Shown one piece after another: positions 47,411-55,755 of a DNA stretch of 64,000 nucleotides (its first letter is position 1; each line of letters begins with the position of its first letter). The notes beneath the pieces were generated by a model, which saw only the letters and a list, made by a program, of their open reading frames with translations, had not been told where the DNA came from and ran no database searches. This DNA is from Streptomyces sp. SA15. GTDB taxonomy: Bacteria; Actinomycetota; Actinomycetes; Streptomycetales; Streptomycetaceae. The stretch lies in NCBI RefSeq assembly GCF_002291145.1, contig NZ_NTGE01000058.1, positions 62,001 to 126,000 on the forward strand. The letters are read 5' to 3'. The position numbers and the translations under genes were made by a program.

Positions 47411-48736
47411 ATGAGGTCAACCACTCGCGCCAAGAGAAGGACGGCCGTTGCGGCGGCCGCCGCTCTGCCGCTCCTGCTCAGCGCGTGCAGCGCCGGCTCT
47501 CTCGGCTCGTCCAGCGGGGACGGCAGCGCGACGACGATCAAGCTGCTCGTCGACAACGCGCCCGACAACCTCGAGGCCGCCAAGCGGCTGGCGAAGGACT
47601 TCGAGGCCGAGAACCCGACGATCAGGGTCAGCGTGGAGACGCGTCCCGGCGGAGTCGACGGCGACAATCTGATCAAGACGCGGCTGCAGACGGGCAGCAT
47701 GAGCGACCTCTTCTCGTACAACACCGGTTCGCTGTTCCAGCAGATCGACCCGGCGAAGAACCTCACTTCGATCACTCAGGACCCGTACGTCAAGAAGCTC
47801 GACAAGTCCTTCCTCCCGCAGGTCACGGTCAATGACCAGACGTACGGTGTCCCCTTCGGCTCGGCCCTGGGCGGCGGTGTCCTCTACAACAAGAAGGTCT
47901 ACGCCAAGCTCGGCCTGAAGGTGCCGACGACCTGGGCTCAGTTCATCGACAACAGCAAGAAGATAAAGGCCGCCGGCATCGCCCCGGTCATCCAGACCTA
48001 CCAGGACACCTGGACGTCGCAGCTCCTCGTGCTGGGCGATTTCCACAACGTGTCCGCCGCGGAACCGGACTTCGCGGAGAAGTACACCGCCAACAAGGTG
48101 AAGTTCGCGAGCGACGCGAACGCGGTCAAGGGCTTCGAGCGTCTGGAGCAGATCCATGACCTGAAGCTGAAGAACTCCGACTTCGCGTCGGCCACGCTCG
48201 TCAAGGGTCTGCAGATGCTGGCCACCGGCAAGGGTGCCCAGTACCCGATGCTCTCCACCGTCATCGGCGCGATCAAGACGAGCAACCCGGACCAGCTGAA
48301 CGACATCGGCTTCTTCGCCCTGCCCGGAGACGACGCCTCGGCCAACGGCCTGACGGCATGGTTCCCGAACGCCTTCTTCGTCCCGAAGAGCACGACCGGG
48401 GACAAGCTCACCGCGGTCAAGAAGTTCCTCGCGTTCGCCGCGAGCCCGGCCGGCTGCACCTCCCAGGCGAAGGCGTCGACGCCGACCGGCCCCTACCTGG
48501 TCAAGGGCTGCACCCTGCCGGCGGATGTTCCCACCATCACCAAGGACGTGGCGGCGTACTTCACGAAGGGCGCCCAGAGCCCGGCCCTGGAGTTCCTCTC
48601 GCCGGTCAAGGGACCGAGCCTGGAGCAGATCTCCGTTCAGGTCGGCTCCGGCATCACCAGCGCGAAGACGGGCGCGGCCCAGTACGACAAGGACGTCAAG
48701 AAGCAGGCTCAGCAGCTCGGGCTGTCGGGCTGGTAG
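47411..48736 (+). CDS. Sugar ABC transporter substrate-binding lipoprotein (operon 2)
   Basis: The 441-residue product starts at ATG 47411 behind AAGGAA and carries a Sec signal with lipobox LLLSAC, so it is a lipid-anchored binding protein. The CUT1-class fold shows TIKLLVDNAPDNLEAAKRLA, SDLFSYNTGSLFQQI, YGVPFGSALGGGVLYNKKVY and WFPNAFFVPKSTTGDK. It feeds the two permeases after a hairpin at 48749. Its place between a LacI gene and an arabinanase suggests arabino- or rhamno-oligosaccharides as ligand. Confidence 0.93.
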   Translation: MRSTTRAKRRTAVAAAAALPLLLSACSAGSLGSSSGDGSATTIKLLVDNAPDNLEAAKRLAKDFEAENPTIRVSVETRPGGVDGDNLIKTRLQTGSMSDLFSYNTGSLFQQIDPAKNLTSITQDPYVKKLDKSFLPQVTVNDQTYGVPFGSALGGGVLYNKKVYAKLGLKVPTTWAQFIDNSKKIKAAGIAPVIQTYQDTWTSQLLVLGDFHNVSAAEPDFAEKYTANKVKFASDANAVKGFERLEQIHDLKLKNSDFASATLVKGLQMLATGKGAQYPMLSTVIGAIKTSNPDQLNDIGFFALPGDDASANGLTAWFPNAFFVPKSTTGDKLTAVKKFLAFAASPAGCTSQAKASTPTGPYLVKGCTLPADVPTITKDVAAYFTKGAQSPALEFLSPVKGPSLEQISVQVGSGITSAKTGAAQYDKDVKKQAQQLGLSGW

Positions 48737-48748
48737 GAACGGAACCCA

Positions 48749-48785
48749 GTGCCTCCCCGGCTCCGGCAGGAGCGCGGGGAGGCAC
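48749..48785 (+). terminator. Intra-operon hairpin between binding-protein and permease genes
   Basis: GTGCCTCCCCG pairs perfectly with CGGGGAGGCAC around a 15-base loop, 12 bases after the binding-protein stop. Such hairpins often stabilise the upstream message or stop most transcripts, so that binding protein exceeds permease. Confidence 0.75.
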
Positions 48786-48802
48786 CCGAGAGAGGTCGAT
48801 CG

Positions 48803-49735
48803 ATGACCACAGTTGCACCGACCAGGCCACCGACGGCCGAACAGCCGAAAGCGGCGACCAGGGCCCGTCGGTCCGCCAAGATGCGCAGCGCCTATCCCAC
48901 CTGGTTCTACCTGCCCGCCGCGGTGATCTACGGGACGCTGTTCCTGATCCCGACCTTCGCGTCGTTCTACTTCAGCCTGACCAGATGGACCATCTCCAAG
49001 TCGACCTTCATCGGGCTGGACAACTTCACCGAGTTCTTCCAGGAGCCCGCCCTCGTCAAGGGCTTCGTCAACACCTTCCTCTACGCGGTCGTCACCTCGG
49101 GCCTCAAGGTGGTCCTCGGCCTCCTCCTGGGCATCCTGCTGACCAGCCAGATCCGTGCCCGCGGCTATCTGCGCTCGGTGGTGTTCTTCCCGGTGCTGGT
49201 CAGCACCGTGGGCGTCGGCATCACCTTCACCGCGTTCATGGATCCCTCCACCGGCGCGATCAACAGGGCCCTTGCGACGGTCGGTATCGACGGTCCGGGA
49301 TGGCTGACGGAACCGTCGCTGGCACTGTTCTCGGTGGCCCTCGTCGACGTCTGGAAAGGCGTCGGCCTGGCCACCGTCATCTACATCGCCGGCATCGTGT
49401 CCATCCCGCAGGACTACTACGAGGCGGCGAAGATCGACGGGGCCGGCCCGTGGCAGCTGTTCCGCAACGTCATCCTGCCGCTGAGCTGGCCGGCGACCTC
49501 GACCGTCATCATCCTGTCGCTCATCGGCGGCCTGCGGTCCTTCGACCTCATCTGGGCCATGACCCGCGGCGGTCCGGGCTTCAGCTCCGACGTGGTCGCC
49601 TCCGTCATCTACAAGCAGTACCAGGCGGGCTTCTACGGCCTGTCGACCGCCGGAAACGTCATCCTCTTCCTGGTCGTGACGGCGATCATCGTCCCGTTGT
49701 CCCGCTTCCTGGCCCGCAAGGAGGTGGAGCGATGA
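48803..49735 (+). CDS. Sugar ABC transporter permease, MalF type (operon 2)
   Basis: ATG 48803 follows GAGAGAGG; the product has 310 residues. After a polar, basic N-terminus it has six membrane segments, beginning WFYLPAAVIYGTLFLIPTFA. The ATPase-docking loop is EAAKIDGAGPWQLFRNVILP, and the MTRGGPGFSSDVVAS stretch after it is typical of the family. The stop overlaps the next start (ATGA), coupling it to its partner permease. Confidence 0.93.
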   Translation: MTTVAPTRPPTAEQPKAATRARRSAKMRSAYPTWFYLPAAVIYGTLFLIPTFASFYFSLTRWTISKSTFIGLDNFTEFFQEPALVKGFVNTFLYAVVTSGLKVVLGLLLGILLTSQIRARGYLRSVVFFPVLVSTVGVGITFTAFMDPSTGAINRALATVGIDGPGWLTEPSLALFSVALVDVWKGVGLATVIYIAGIVSIPQDYYEAAKIDGAGPWQLFRNVILPLSWPATSTVIILSLIGGLRSFDLIWAMTRGGPGFSSDVVASVIYKQYQAGFYGLSTAGNVILFLVVTAIIVPLSRFLARKEVER

Positions 49736-50559
49736 AGAACCCCGCCCGTACCTGGCTCGCCGTCCTGTCGGTCGCCGTCAGCGTCGTCGTCTTCGTCGTC
49801 CCGTTCGCGTTCATCGTGCTCACGGCCGTGAAGGATGCCCAGCAGGCCGCACAGCTCGACTTCTCCTGGCCGCGCAACTTCCAACTGGTGGACAACCTCG
49901 TCCAGGTGGTGCAGGCCCGGGACTACATCCTCATCATCGCCTTCATCAACAGCGTGATCCTGACCGTCGCCAGTGTGGCGGTGATGGTCGTCCTCGGGGC
50001 GATGGTCGCCTTCGTCCTCCAGCGGCGGGTCACCCGATGGACGGGACTGATCAACTTCCTGGTCCTGTCCGGGCTGATCATTCCGCCGGCGGTCGTCCCG
50101 ACGATCTGGGTCCTGCAGAAGGCCGGCCTGTTCGGCACCCTCCCCGGGCTGATCCTCGTGGAGATCGCGTTCGGCCTGTCCTTCTCCATCCTGCTGTTCC
50201 GCGCCTTCATCGCCACCATCCCGCGCGAACTCGACGAGGCCGCCATCATCGACGGGGCCTCGCCCCTGAGGTTGTTCTTCCGCGTCATCTTCCCGGTGCT
50301 GCGGTCGGTGATCGTGACAGTGATCGTCGTGCAGTCGGTGGCGGTCTTCAACGACTTCACCAACCCGCTGTACTTCCTGCCCGGCGAGCAGAACGCCACC
50401 GTTCAACTGACGCTGTTCAACTTCCAGAGCCAGTACAGCACCAGCTACAACCTGCTCTTCATGGACATCCTGCTCATCACGGTCCCGCCGCTGATCATGT
50501 TCCTGTTTTTCAACCGGCAGATCGTGGCGGGCATGACCGCCGGAGCGGTCAAGGGCTAA
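49732..50559 (+). CDS. Sugar ABC transporter permease, MalG type (operon 2)
   Basis: The 275-residue product has six membrane segments and the docking loop EAAIIDGASPLRLFFRVIFP, and ends FNRQIVAGMTAGAVKG, the usual MalG-type tail. It completes the channel with the preceding gene. A good GGAGGTGG site sits just upstream. No ATPase gene follows, in line with a shared MsiK. The arabinanase gene starts 228 bases later, perhaps with its own promoter. Confidence 0.93.
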   Translation: MKNPARTWLAVLSVAVSVVVFVVPFAFIVLTAVKDAQQAAQLDFSWPRNFQLVDNLVQVVQARDYILIIAFINSVILTVASVAVMVVLGAMVAFVLQRRVTRWTGLINFLVLSGLIIPPAVVPTIWVLQKAGLFGTLPGLILVEIAFGLSFSILLFRAFIATIPRELDEAAIIDGASPLRLFFRVIFPVLRSVIVTVIVVQSVAVFNDFTNPLYFLPGEQNATVQLTLFNFQSQYSTSYNLLFMDILLITVPPLIMFLFFNRQIVAGMTAGAVKG

Positions 50560-50787
50560 CCGGACCGTCAGGGATCCCGGCAGCGGCTCGCGCCATGCCG
50601 GGGCGGACCGCAGCCCGGCCCCACACCCGTCCCCCGGGGCGACGCGATCCGGCGGAACCGCCGGTCCGGCCTGCACCCGCGCGCCGTGCCGACTTCCCAG
50701 GCTCCACGCGCGTCACAGCGCTGCCGAAACGGCCGACGCCCCCCGGGATGATCCCCGCCCCTCCACAGCGACACAAAGGAGTCTCGC

Positions 50788-52218
50788 ATGCACGCCCACA
50801 ACAACCCGGGGTCACCTCGGGGGATCGGCGCAAGACGCGGCCGACCCGCACTCGCAGCGGCCCTGGTCGCCTTCCTGACCGTTCTCGGCCTGGTCACCGC
50901 CGCTCCCGCCCAGGCGCTCAGCGGTGACCTCCGCATGCACGACCCGAGCGTCATCAAGGTGGGCAGCTGCTACTACGGCTTCTCCACCGGGTTCGAGAAC
51001 GACTCGCTCAACCCCAGCGGAGCCATCACCATCCGCAAGACGTGCGGTGGCACCGCGGCGTCCGGCTGGACGAAGGTGGGGAACGTCTGGGAGACGACCC
51101 CGTCCTGGATCACCGACAAGCTCGGCTCGACCCCGCCGAACATCTGGGCCCCGGACATCAAGTACTTCAACGGCAAGTACCACCTGTACTACGCCGGTTC
51201 CCGCTGGGGCACGAACTACGCGGTGATGGGCCTCGCCACCGCCACGAACATCGAGGGCCCCTGGACCGACCAGGGCATGGTCACCGACGTCAACTACCCG
51301 ATCGACGCCAACGTCGACTGGGGACCGGACGGCCGGCTGTACATCTCCTGGGGCTCCTGGACCGGCTCCGGCACCTACATGCACGTCCTGGACCAGTCCA
51401 CCGGCAAGCTGTCCACCACCGACCACAACCTCTGGCGCATCGCCGTCAACATCGAGAACCCCACGATCATCCTCAACGGCGGCTACTACTACCTCTTCGG
51501 CTCCAAGGGCACCTGCTGCAGCGGAACCAACAGCACCTACTACACCGTGGTCGGCCGGTCCACCAGCATCACGGGACCGTACCTCGACCAGAACGGTACG
51601 GACATGGCCTCCAACGGCGGCACCACCGTCCTCACCGGTGCCTACCCCAAGGTGGCCGCCGGCGGAGCGGACGCCTACGACGACGGCACGTCGAAATTCC
51701 TCGCCTACCACTACTACGACGGCAACAACTCCGGGCAGGAGACCCTCGACATCCGAAAGGTGACCTTCGCGAACGGCTGGCCGGTCATCGCCAGCCCGCT
51801 GGGGGCCCCGAACAACCAGCTGCTGAACCGGAACAGCGCCAAGTGCGCGGACGTCTGGGGCCTGAGCACGGCGGACGGTGCGGCGGTCAACTCAGGCAAC
51901 TGCAACGCCGGAGCCAACCAGCAGTGGGTGCCCAAGGCCGTCGGCTCCAACTATAGGCTGGTCAACGTCAACAGCGGCAAATGCCTGCAGATTTCCGGCG
52001 CGTCCAAGGCCGACGGAGCGGTGGCCGACCAGTCGACGTGCACCGGGGGATCGCACCAGCTGTGGAAGAGGACAGCGGTCATCGGCGGCTACGTCACTTT
52101 CACCAACGTGCGCAGCGGCAAGTGCCTCGAGGTCGCCGGGGCGTCGACCGCCAACGGCGCGGCACTGGACCAGTCGACCTGCACCGCCAGCGCGAACCAG
52201 CAGTGGATGGTCGTCTGA
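50788..52218 (+). CDS. Secreted GH43 arabinan endo-1,5-alpha-L-arabinosidase with ricin-type lectin domain
   Basis: The 476-residue product has a signal ending APAQA. A five-bladed propeller follows with the base Asp52 in RMHDPSV, a WAPDIKYFNGKYHLYYA blade, the pKa-modulating Asp region DANVDWGPDGRLY and the likely acid Glu in NIENPTI. Residues about 345-476 are a beta-trefoil with QLLNRNSAKCADVW and three QW-type repeats (GANQQWVP, GSHQLWKR, ANQQWMVV) that bind sugar polymers. It should cut arabinan outside the cell and supply ligands to operon 2. AAGGAG precedes the ATG. Confidence 0.92.
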   Translation: MHAHNNPGSPRGIGARRGRPALAAALVAFLTVLGLVTAAPAQALSGDLRMHDPSVIKVGSCYYGFSTGFENDSLNPSGAITIRKTCGGTAASGWTKVGNVWETTPSWITDKLGSTPPNIWAPDIKYFNGKYHLYYAGSRWGTNYAVMGLATATNIEGPWTDQGMVTDVNYPIDANVDWGPDGRLYISWGSWTGSGTYMHVLDQSTGKLSTTDHNLWRIAVNIENPTIILNGGYYYLFGSKGTCCSGTNSTYYTVVGRSTSITGPYLDQNGTDMASNGGTTVLTGAYPKVAAGGADAYDDGTSKFLAYHYYDGNNSGQETLDIRKVTFANGWPVIASPLGAPNNQLLNRNSAKCADVWGLSTADGAAVNSGNCNAGANQQWVPKAVGSNYRLVNVNSGKCLQISGASKADGAVADQSTCTGGSHQLWKRTAVIGGYVTFTNVRSGKCLEVAGASTANGAALDQSTCTASANQQWMVV

Positions 52219-52245
52219 CGCGCGGGACAACCGCCGACCGGCGGG

Positions 52246-52287
52246 GACTCCGGGCGGGCCGGAATGCACCTCGGCCTGCCCGGAGTC
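52246..52287 (+). terminator. Terminator after the arabinanase gene
   Basis: A 15-bp stem (GACTCCGGGCGGGCC with GGCCTGCCCGGAGTC, one G-U pair) closes a 12-base loop, 28 bases past the stop codon. Confidence 0.85.
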
Positions 52288-52289
52288 GA

Positions 52290-52450
52290 CACCCGCGCGA
52301 TCACCAGCGAGTCCTGCGGGTCCTTGAACTTGTCGTAGACCTCCGAGAACCCGGCGGCTTGTAGGGCAGCAGGCGGCCCTGCTGCTTCCAGCGGTCGAAG
52401 TCCTGAAGCGTCTGGAACTGCACGACGTCCGAAAGGCCCGGCGCGCGCCA
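52290..52450 (-). pseudogene. Relic of an iron-type ABC substrate-binding protein
   Basis: Minus-strand frames read WRAPGLSDVVQFQTLQDFDR, WKQQGRLLPYKPPG and then, after a one-base shift, GFSEVYDKFKDPQDSLVIAR. This resembles a conserved stretch of Streptomyces iron(III)-type (AfuA-like) binding proteins. Only about 55 codons remain, between the arabinanase terminator and a hairpin. Confidence 0.6.
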
Positions 52451-52526
52451 CGGGCCGTGCTCAGTCTCGCGCGAGCCGACCCGACTTCGCGTCGTCCATC
52501 CGTAGGGAAGAGGTCTCTCCGAGGTG

Positions 52527-52562
52527 GAAGCCCCGTTCAACCGAACGGTTGAACGGGGCTTC
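52527..52562. terminator. Strong hairpin downstream of LacI regulator 3
   Basis: A perfect 16-bp stem, GAAGCCCCGTTCAACC with GGTTGAACGGGGCTTC, has a GAAC loop and lies 9 bases past the stop of the minus-strand regulator ending at 52571. Confidence 0.88.
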
Positions 52563-52570
52563 CCAGCCGT

Positions 52571-53608
52571 CTACGCCGAAGGAGGAGCGGTGGTCCGGCG
52601 CGGCGCGAGTGTCGGCGAGAGCTTGACCTGGACGGACTTCTTCTGGCGGTCGGCGATTCGATCGAGGAGAATGCGCGCGGCGTTGCTGCCGATCTCGTGG
52701 CCCGCCTGGTCGACGCTCGTGAGGGAGATCGGGCCGAAGGCGGCGAAGGTCGTGTTGTCGTAGCCGGCCACTGAGATGTCATCGGGTACGGACAGTCCGG
52801 CTTCGGTGAAGGCTTCCAGTACTCCCATGGCGACGATGTCCGCTCCGGCGAAGACGGCCGTGGGTCGGCGAGGGCGCGTGAGGAGTTCCTTGGCGCCCTC
52901 GTACCCGCCCTGCTGGGTGTAGCTGGTGGAGACGATGTCGATCTCGTCCGCGAGGCCGAGGGACCGCATGGCCTGCCGATAGCCGTCCGCGCGCTGGGCG
53001 TTGGGCATCTCGGCGATGCGCGTCGGGTCGGTTTCGTGGTGTTCGATGTGGGCGATCCGGCGGTGCCCGAGGTCGGCGAGGTGACGGACGACGAGGAACG
53101 CGCCTGCCACGTCGTCGTCTGTGACGGCGTCGTACACCGAGGAGTGCCCGTGCCGGCCGACAACCACGGTCGGAACGGCGGAGGCGATGCGTTCGAGATG
53201 GGCGCGCGGTGAGATGGGGGCGATCAGGATGAGCCCGTCCATCCCACGGTCGATCATGGCCTCTGTGACCCGCGCCTCCTCCTTCTCGCCGTTGCAGCCC
53301 GGGCCCAGGAAGACCTGGTAGTCCGTGTCCGCGAGCCGCCCGGTGATCCCGTCGAGGATCTCGGGGAAGAAGGGGTTGCGGATGTCGGGCAGCATCACGC
53401 CGATGGTGTACGTCTGTCCGCGCAGGCCCCGAGCGCCCGCATGCGGCCGGTAGCCGAGCTCGTCGATTGCCCGGCGCACCTTCGCGCGCATCTCGGGGCT
53501 GGCGCCGTAGGCGTTGCGCAGCACCTTGGACACAGCGGTCGTGGACACCTGGGCGTGACGCGCGACGTCGACGATCGTGACGCGGCGCTGCGGTGCTGGT
53601 GGCTCCAT
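52571..53608 (-). CDS. LacI/GalR-family regulator 3
   Basis: ATG 53608 follows GGAGGGCG by 6 bases and gives 345 residues. The helix-turn-helix is VTIVDVARHAQVSTTAVSKV with LRNAYGASP after it, and the hinge reads ARGLRGQTYTIGVML. This is nearly the same DNA-binding surface as regulator 2 at 46009. The ligand domain (PTAVFAGADIVAMGVLEAFT; ISVAGYDNTTFAAFGPISLT) is also close, so the two are paralogues with probably different inducers. It diverges from the transporter operon at 53935, which has matching operator sites. Confidence 0.93.
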   Translation of the reverse strand: MEPPAPQRRVTIVDVARHAQVSTTAVSKVLRNAYGASPEMRAKVRRAIDELGYRPHAGARGLRGQTYTIGVMLPDIRNPFFPEILDGITGRLADTDYQVFLGPGCNGEKEEARVTEAMIDRGMDGLILIAPISPRAHLERIASAVPTVVVGRHGHSSVYDAVTDDDVAGAFLVVRHLADLGHRRIAHIEHHETDPTRIAEMPNAQRADGYRQAMRSLGLADEIDIVSTSYTQQGGYEGAKELLTRPRRPTAVFAGADIVAMGVLEAFTEAGLSVPDDISVAGYDNTTFAAFGPISLTSVDQAGHEIGSNAARILLDRIADRQKKSVQVKLSPTLAPRRTTAPPSA

Positions 53609-53692
53609 CCGGGCGCCCTCCGGTGTAGTGGGGAACGTTGCCGCAGAGTGTACGGACCAAGGCACGGATGAGTAGGGCGATGTCCCTGGTCG

Positions 53693-53725
53693 AGCTGCAC
53701 TAATCGTCATAACAGAAGTGCAGCT
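53693..53725. promoter_or_regulatory. Inverted repeat in the divergent region upstream of LacI regulator 3
   Basis: AGCTGCACT (53693-53701) and AGTGCAGCT (53717-53725) are perfect inverted copies 15 bases apart. This may be a second regulator's site or an RNA structure; it does not resemble the LacI sites. Confidence 0.45.
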
Positions 53726-53780
53726 TGCGCGGCATCTTGACGTCATGCAGGACGCTCTCTATGGTCTGGCAGCACCTTAT

Positions 53781-53919
53781 GGGAAACGTTACCCACACAC
53801 AGGGATCGGGTCGGCCGCACCCGGTACCCCGACCACATCACTACGTCATGACAGCCGACTGGCCGCCGTACGGCGTCAAGTAGACCGAAGTTTCGACAGC
53901 GCGCGTTGAATCGTTTCAA
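53781..53919. promoter_or_regulatory. LacI-type operators before ABC operon 3
   Basis: GGGAAACGTTACCC (53781-53794) and TTGAATCGTTTCAA (53906-53919) are near-palindromes with the LacI core. The second lies 15 bases before the GTG of the first permease and is the reverse complement of TTGAAACGATTCAA, i.e. the site at 47373. Confidence 0.7.
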
Positions 53920-53934
53920 GGAAGAGGTCCGCCT

Positions 53935-54882
53935 GTGACCCTCGCCCCGCACGAGCAACTTCCGGACCACGACCGCATGACCCGCACGATGCCGGTGGCC
54001 AAGGGGCACCGTCCGCGCAACAACCCGCCCTGGTGGTTCGCGCTGCCCGCACTGCTGCTGTTCGCCTTCGTCGTCCTGGTGCCGAGCGTGCGCGGTGTGT
54101 ACTACGCCTTCACGGACTGGGACGGCCTGGATCCCGACTTCTCCTTCGTCGGGCTGGACAACTTCGCCGGCATGTTCAGCGACGCCGATGCCAAGCAGGC
54201 CATCTGGCACACGCTGCTGATCGCCGTGTCGATCACCGTCATCCAGAACGCGCTGGGCCTGGCGCTGGCTCTCGGGGTCAACGCGGCCATCAAGTCCCGC
54301 AACGTACTGCGGGTCTTCCTGTTCGCCCCGGCCGTAATCACCCCGATCGTGACCGCCTACCTGTGGCGAAACCTGCTTGGTCCGGACGGTGCCGTCAACA
54401 GCCTGCTGGGTGCCGTGGGACTGGACGGCTGGCAACAGGACTGGCTGGGCAGCCCGAGCCTCGCGCTGTGGTCCGTGGTCGCGGTGATCGTGTGGCAGTT
54501 CGCGGGCTACTCCATGGTCATTTTCCTGGCCGGACTGCAGTCGGTGCCGAAGGAGATCCATGAGGCCGCGGCCATCGACGGAGCCGGCCCCGCCCGGCGC
54601 TTCTGGTCGGTGACCCGACCGCTGCTGGCACCGGCGTTCACCGTCAACCTGATGCTGTCGATCATCGGAGGCATCAAGCTCTTCGACCAGGTCTACGCGC
54701 TGACAGGCGGCGGGCCCGGGCATGCGACCGACACCATCTCGACGCTGATCTACAAGGACGCCTTCACTCTGGGCGAGTTCGGCTACAGCATCGCCCTCGC
54801 GGTGGTTCTCACGGTCATCGTCGCAGTCGTCTCCAGCGGTCAGTACCTGCTGCTGTCCTGCAACGAGAGGGCCGTGTCATGA
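53935..54882 (+). CDS. Sugar ABC transporter permease, MalF type (operon 3)
   Basis: The GTG at 53935 has GGAAGAGG upstream and gives 315 residues. Six membrane segments start at WWFALPALLLFAFVVLVPSV. The docking loop is EAAAIDGAGPARRFWSVTRP and the family stretch ALTGGGPGHATDTIST follows. Gene order is permease, permease, binding protein, the reverse of the usual order in operons 1 and 2. Its stop overlaps the next ATG. The ATPase would again be MsiK from elsewhere. Confidence 0.93.
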   Translation: MTLAPHEQLPDHDRMTRTMPVAKGHRPRNNPPWWFALPALLLFAFVVLVPSVRGVYYAFTDWDGLDPDFSFVGLDNFAGMFSDADAKQAIWHTLLIAVSITVIQNALGLALALGVNAAIKSRNVLRVFLFAPAVITPIVTAYLWRNLLGPDGAVNSLLGAVGLDGWQQDWLGSPSLALWSVVAVIVWQFAGYSMVIFLAGLQSVPKEIHEAAAIDGAGPARRFWSVTRPLLAPAFTVNLMLSIIGGIKLFDQVYALTGGGPGHATDTISTLIYKDAFTLGEFGYSIALAVVLTVIVAVVSSGQYLLLSCNERAVS

Positions 54883-55700
54883 ACCGCTACCGTCCCCGCA
54901 CGCTCGCCCTCGAACTGGCGATGATCGCCGCCGCGCTCTTCGTGGGTTTCCCCGTGTACGTCCTGGTCAACCTCGCGGTGCGGCCGACATCGGACACCTC
55001 CTCACCCATCAAACCGACCTCCTCCCCGACTTTGGACAACTTCACCCAGGCCTGGCAACAGGGCGCGCTGGGCGGGGCGTTGGCCAACAGCCTGCTGGTG
55101 ACGGTCTGCAGCGTCGCCGTCGTGCTGGCCGTCTCCTCGCTCGCCGCATATCCGCTGGCCCGCGTCACGGCACGGTGGTCGCGCGGCACGTATCTGCTGG
55201 TCCTCCTGGGCCTGGTCCTGCCCTTTCAGCTTGCCTCACTGCCGCTCTACCAGACCATGCGCGACATGGGGCTGCTCGGCACTCCTTGGGCCCTGGTCCT
55301 CTTCTACTCCGGTCTGCAGGTGCCGTTCACCGTCTTCCTCTACGTCGGTTTCCTGCGCGCCCTGCCCCGGGACTTCGAGGACGCCGCCCTGATCGATGGC
55401 TGCACCCCTCTGCAGGGCTTCCGGCACGTGGTGCTGCCGATGCTCAAGCCGGTCACCGTGACGGCCCTGGTGCTCAACACCGTCGCCGTCTGGAACGACT
55501 TCTTCACCCCGCTGCTGTACCTCAGCGGCAGCGCCCAGCAGACCATGCCGGTCGCGATCGCCGGGTTCGTGGGTCAGTACGTCACCGACTGGAACCTCAT
55601 CTTCGCCGCGCTGGTGATCAGCATCCTGCCCGTTCTGCTCATCTACTTCCTGCTGCAGCGCAGCATCATCAACGGCTTCGCGGGAGGGCTGCGGGGATGA
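54879..55700 (+). CDS. Sugar ABC transporter permease, MalG type (operon 3)
   Basis: The 273-residue product has six membrane segments and a slightly altered docking loop, DAALIDGCTPLQGFRHVVLP, with Asp instead of the first Glu. The tail LLQRSIINGFAGGLRG fits the MalG group. It starts at an ATGA overlap with the previous permease and precedes the binding-protein gene by 55 bases. Confidence 0.92.
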   Translation: MNRYRPRTLALELAMIAAALFVGFPVYVLVNLAVRPTSDTSSPIKPTSSPTLDNFTQAWQQGALGGALANSLLVTVCSVAVVLAVSSLAAYPLARVTARWSRGTYLLVLLGLVLPFQLASLPLYQTMRDMGLLGTPWALVLFYSGLQVPFTVFLYVGFLRALPRDFEDAALIDGCTPLQGFRHVVLPMLKPVTVTALVLNTVAVWNDFFTPLLYLSGSAQQTMPVAIAGFVGQYVTDWNLIFAALVISILPVLLIYFLLQRSIINGFAGGLRG

Positions 55701-55755
55701 CACACGACACCCGCCCGACACCCACGGTCGTGGCCCCTTCCTCGAGGGAGACATC

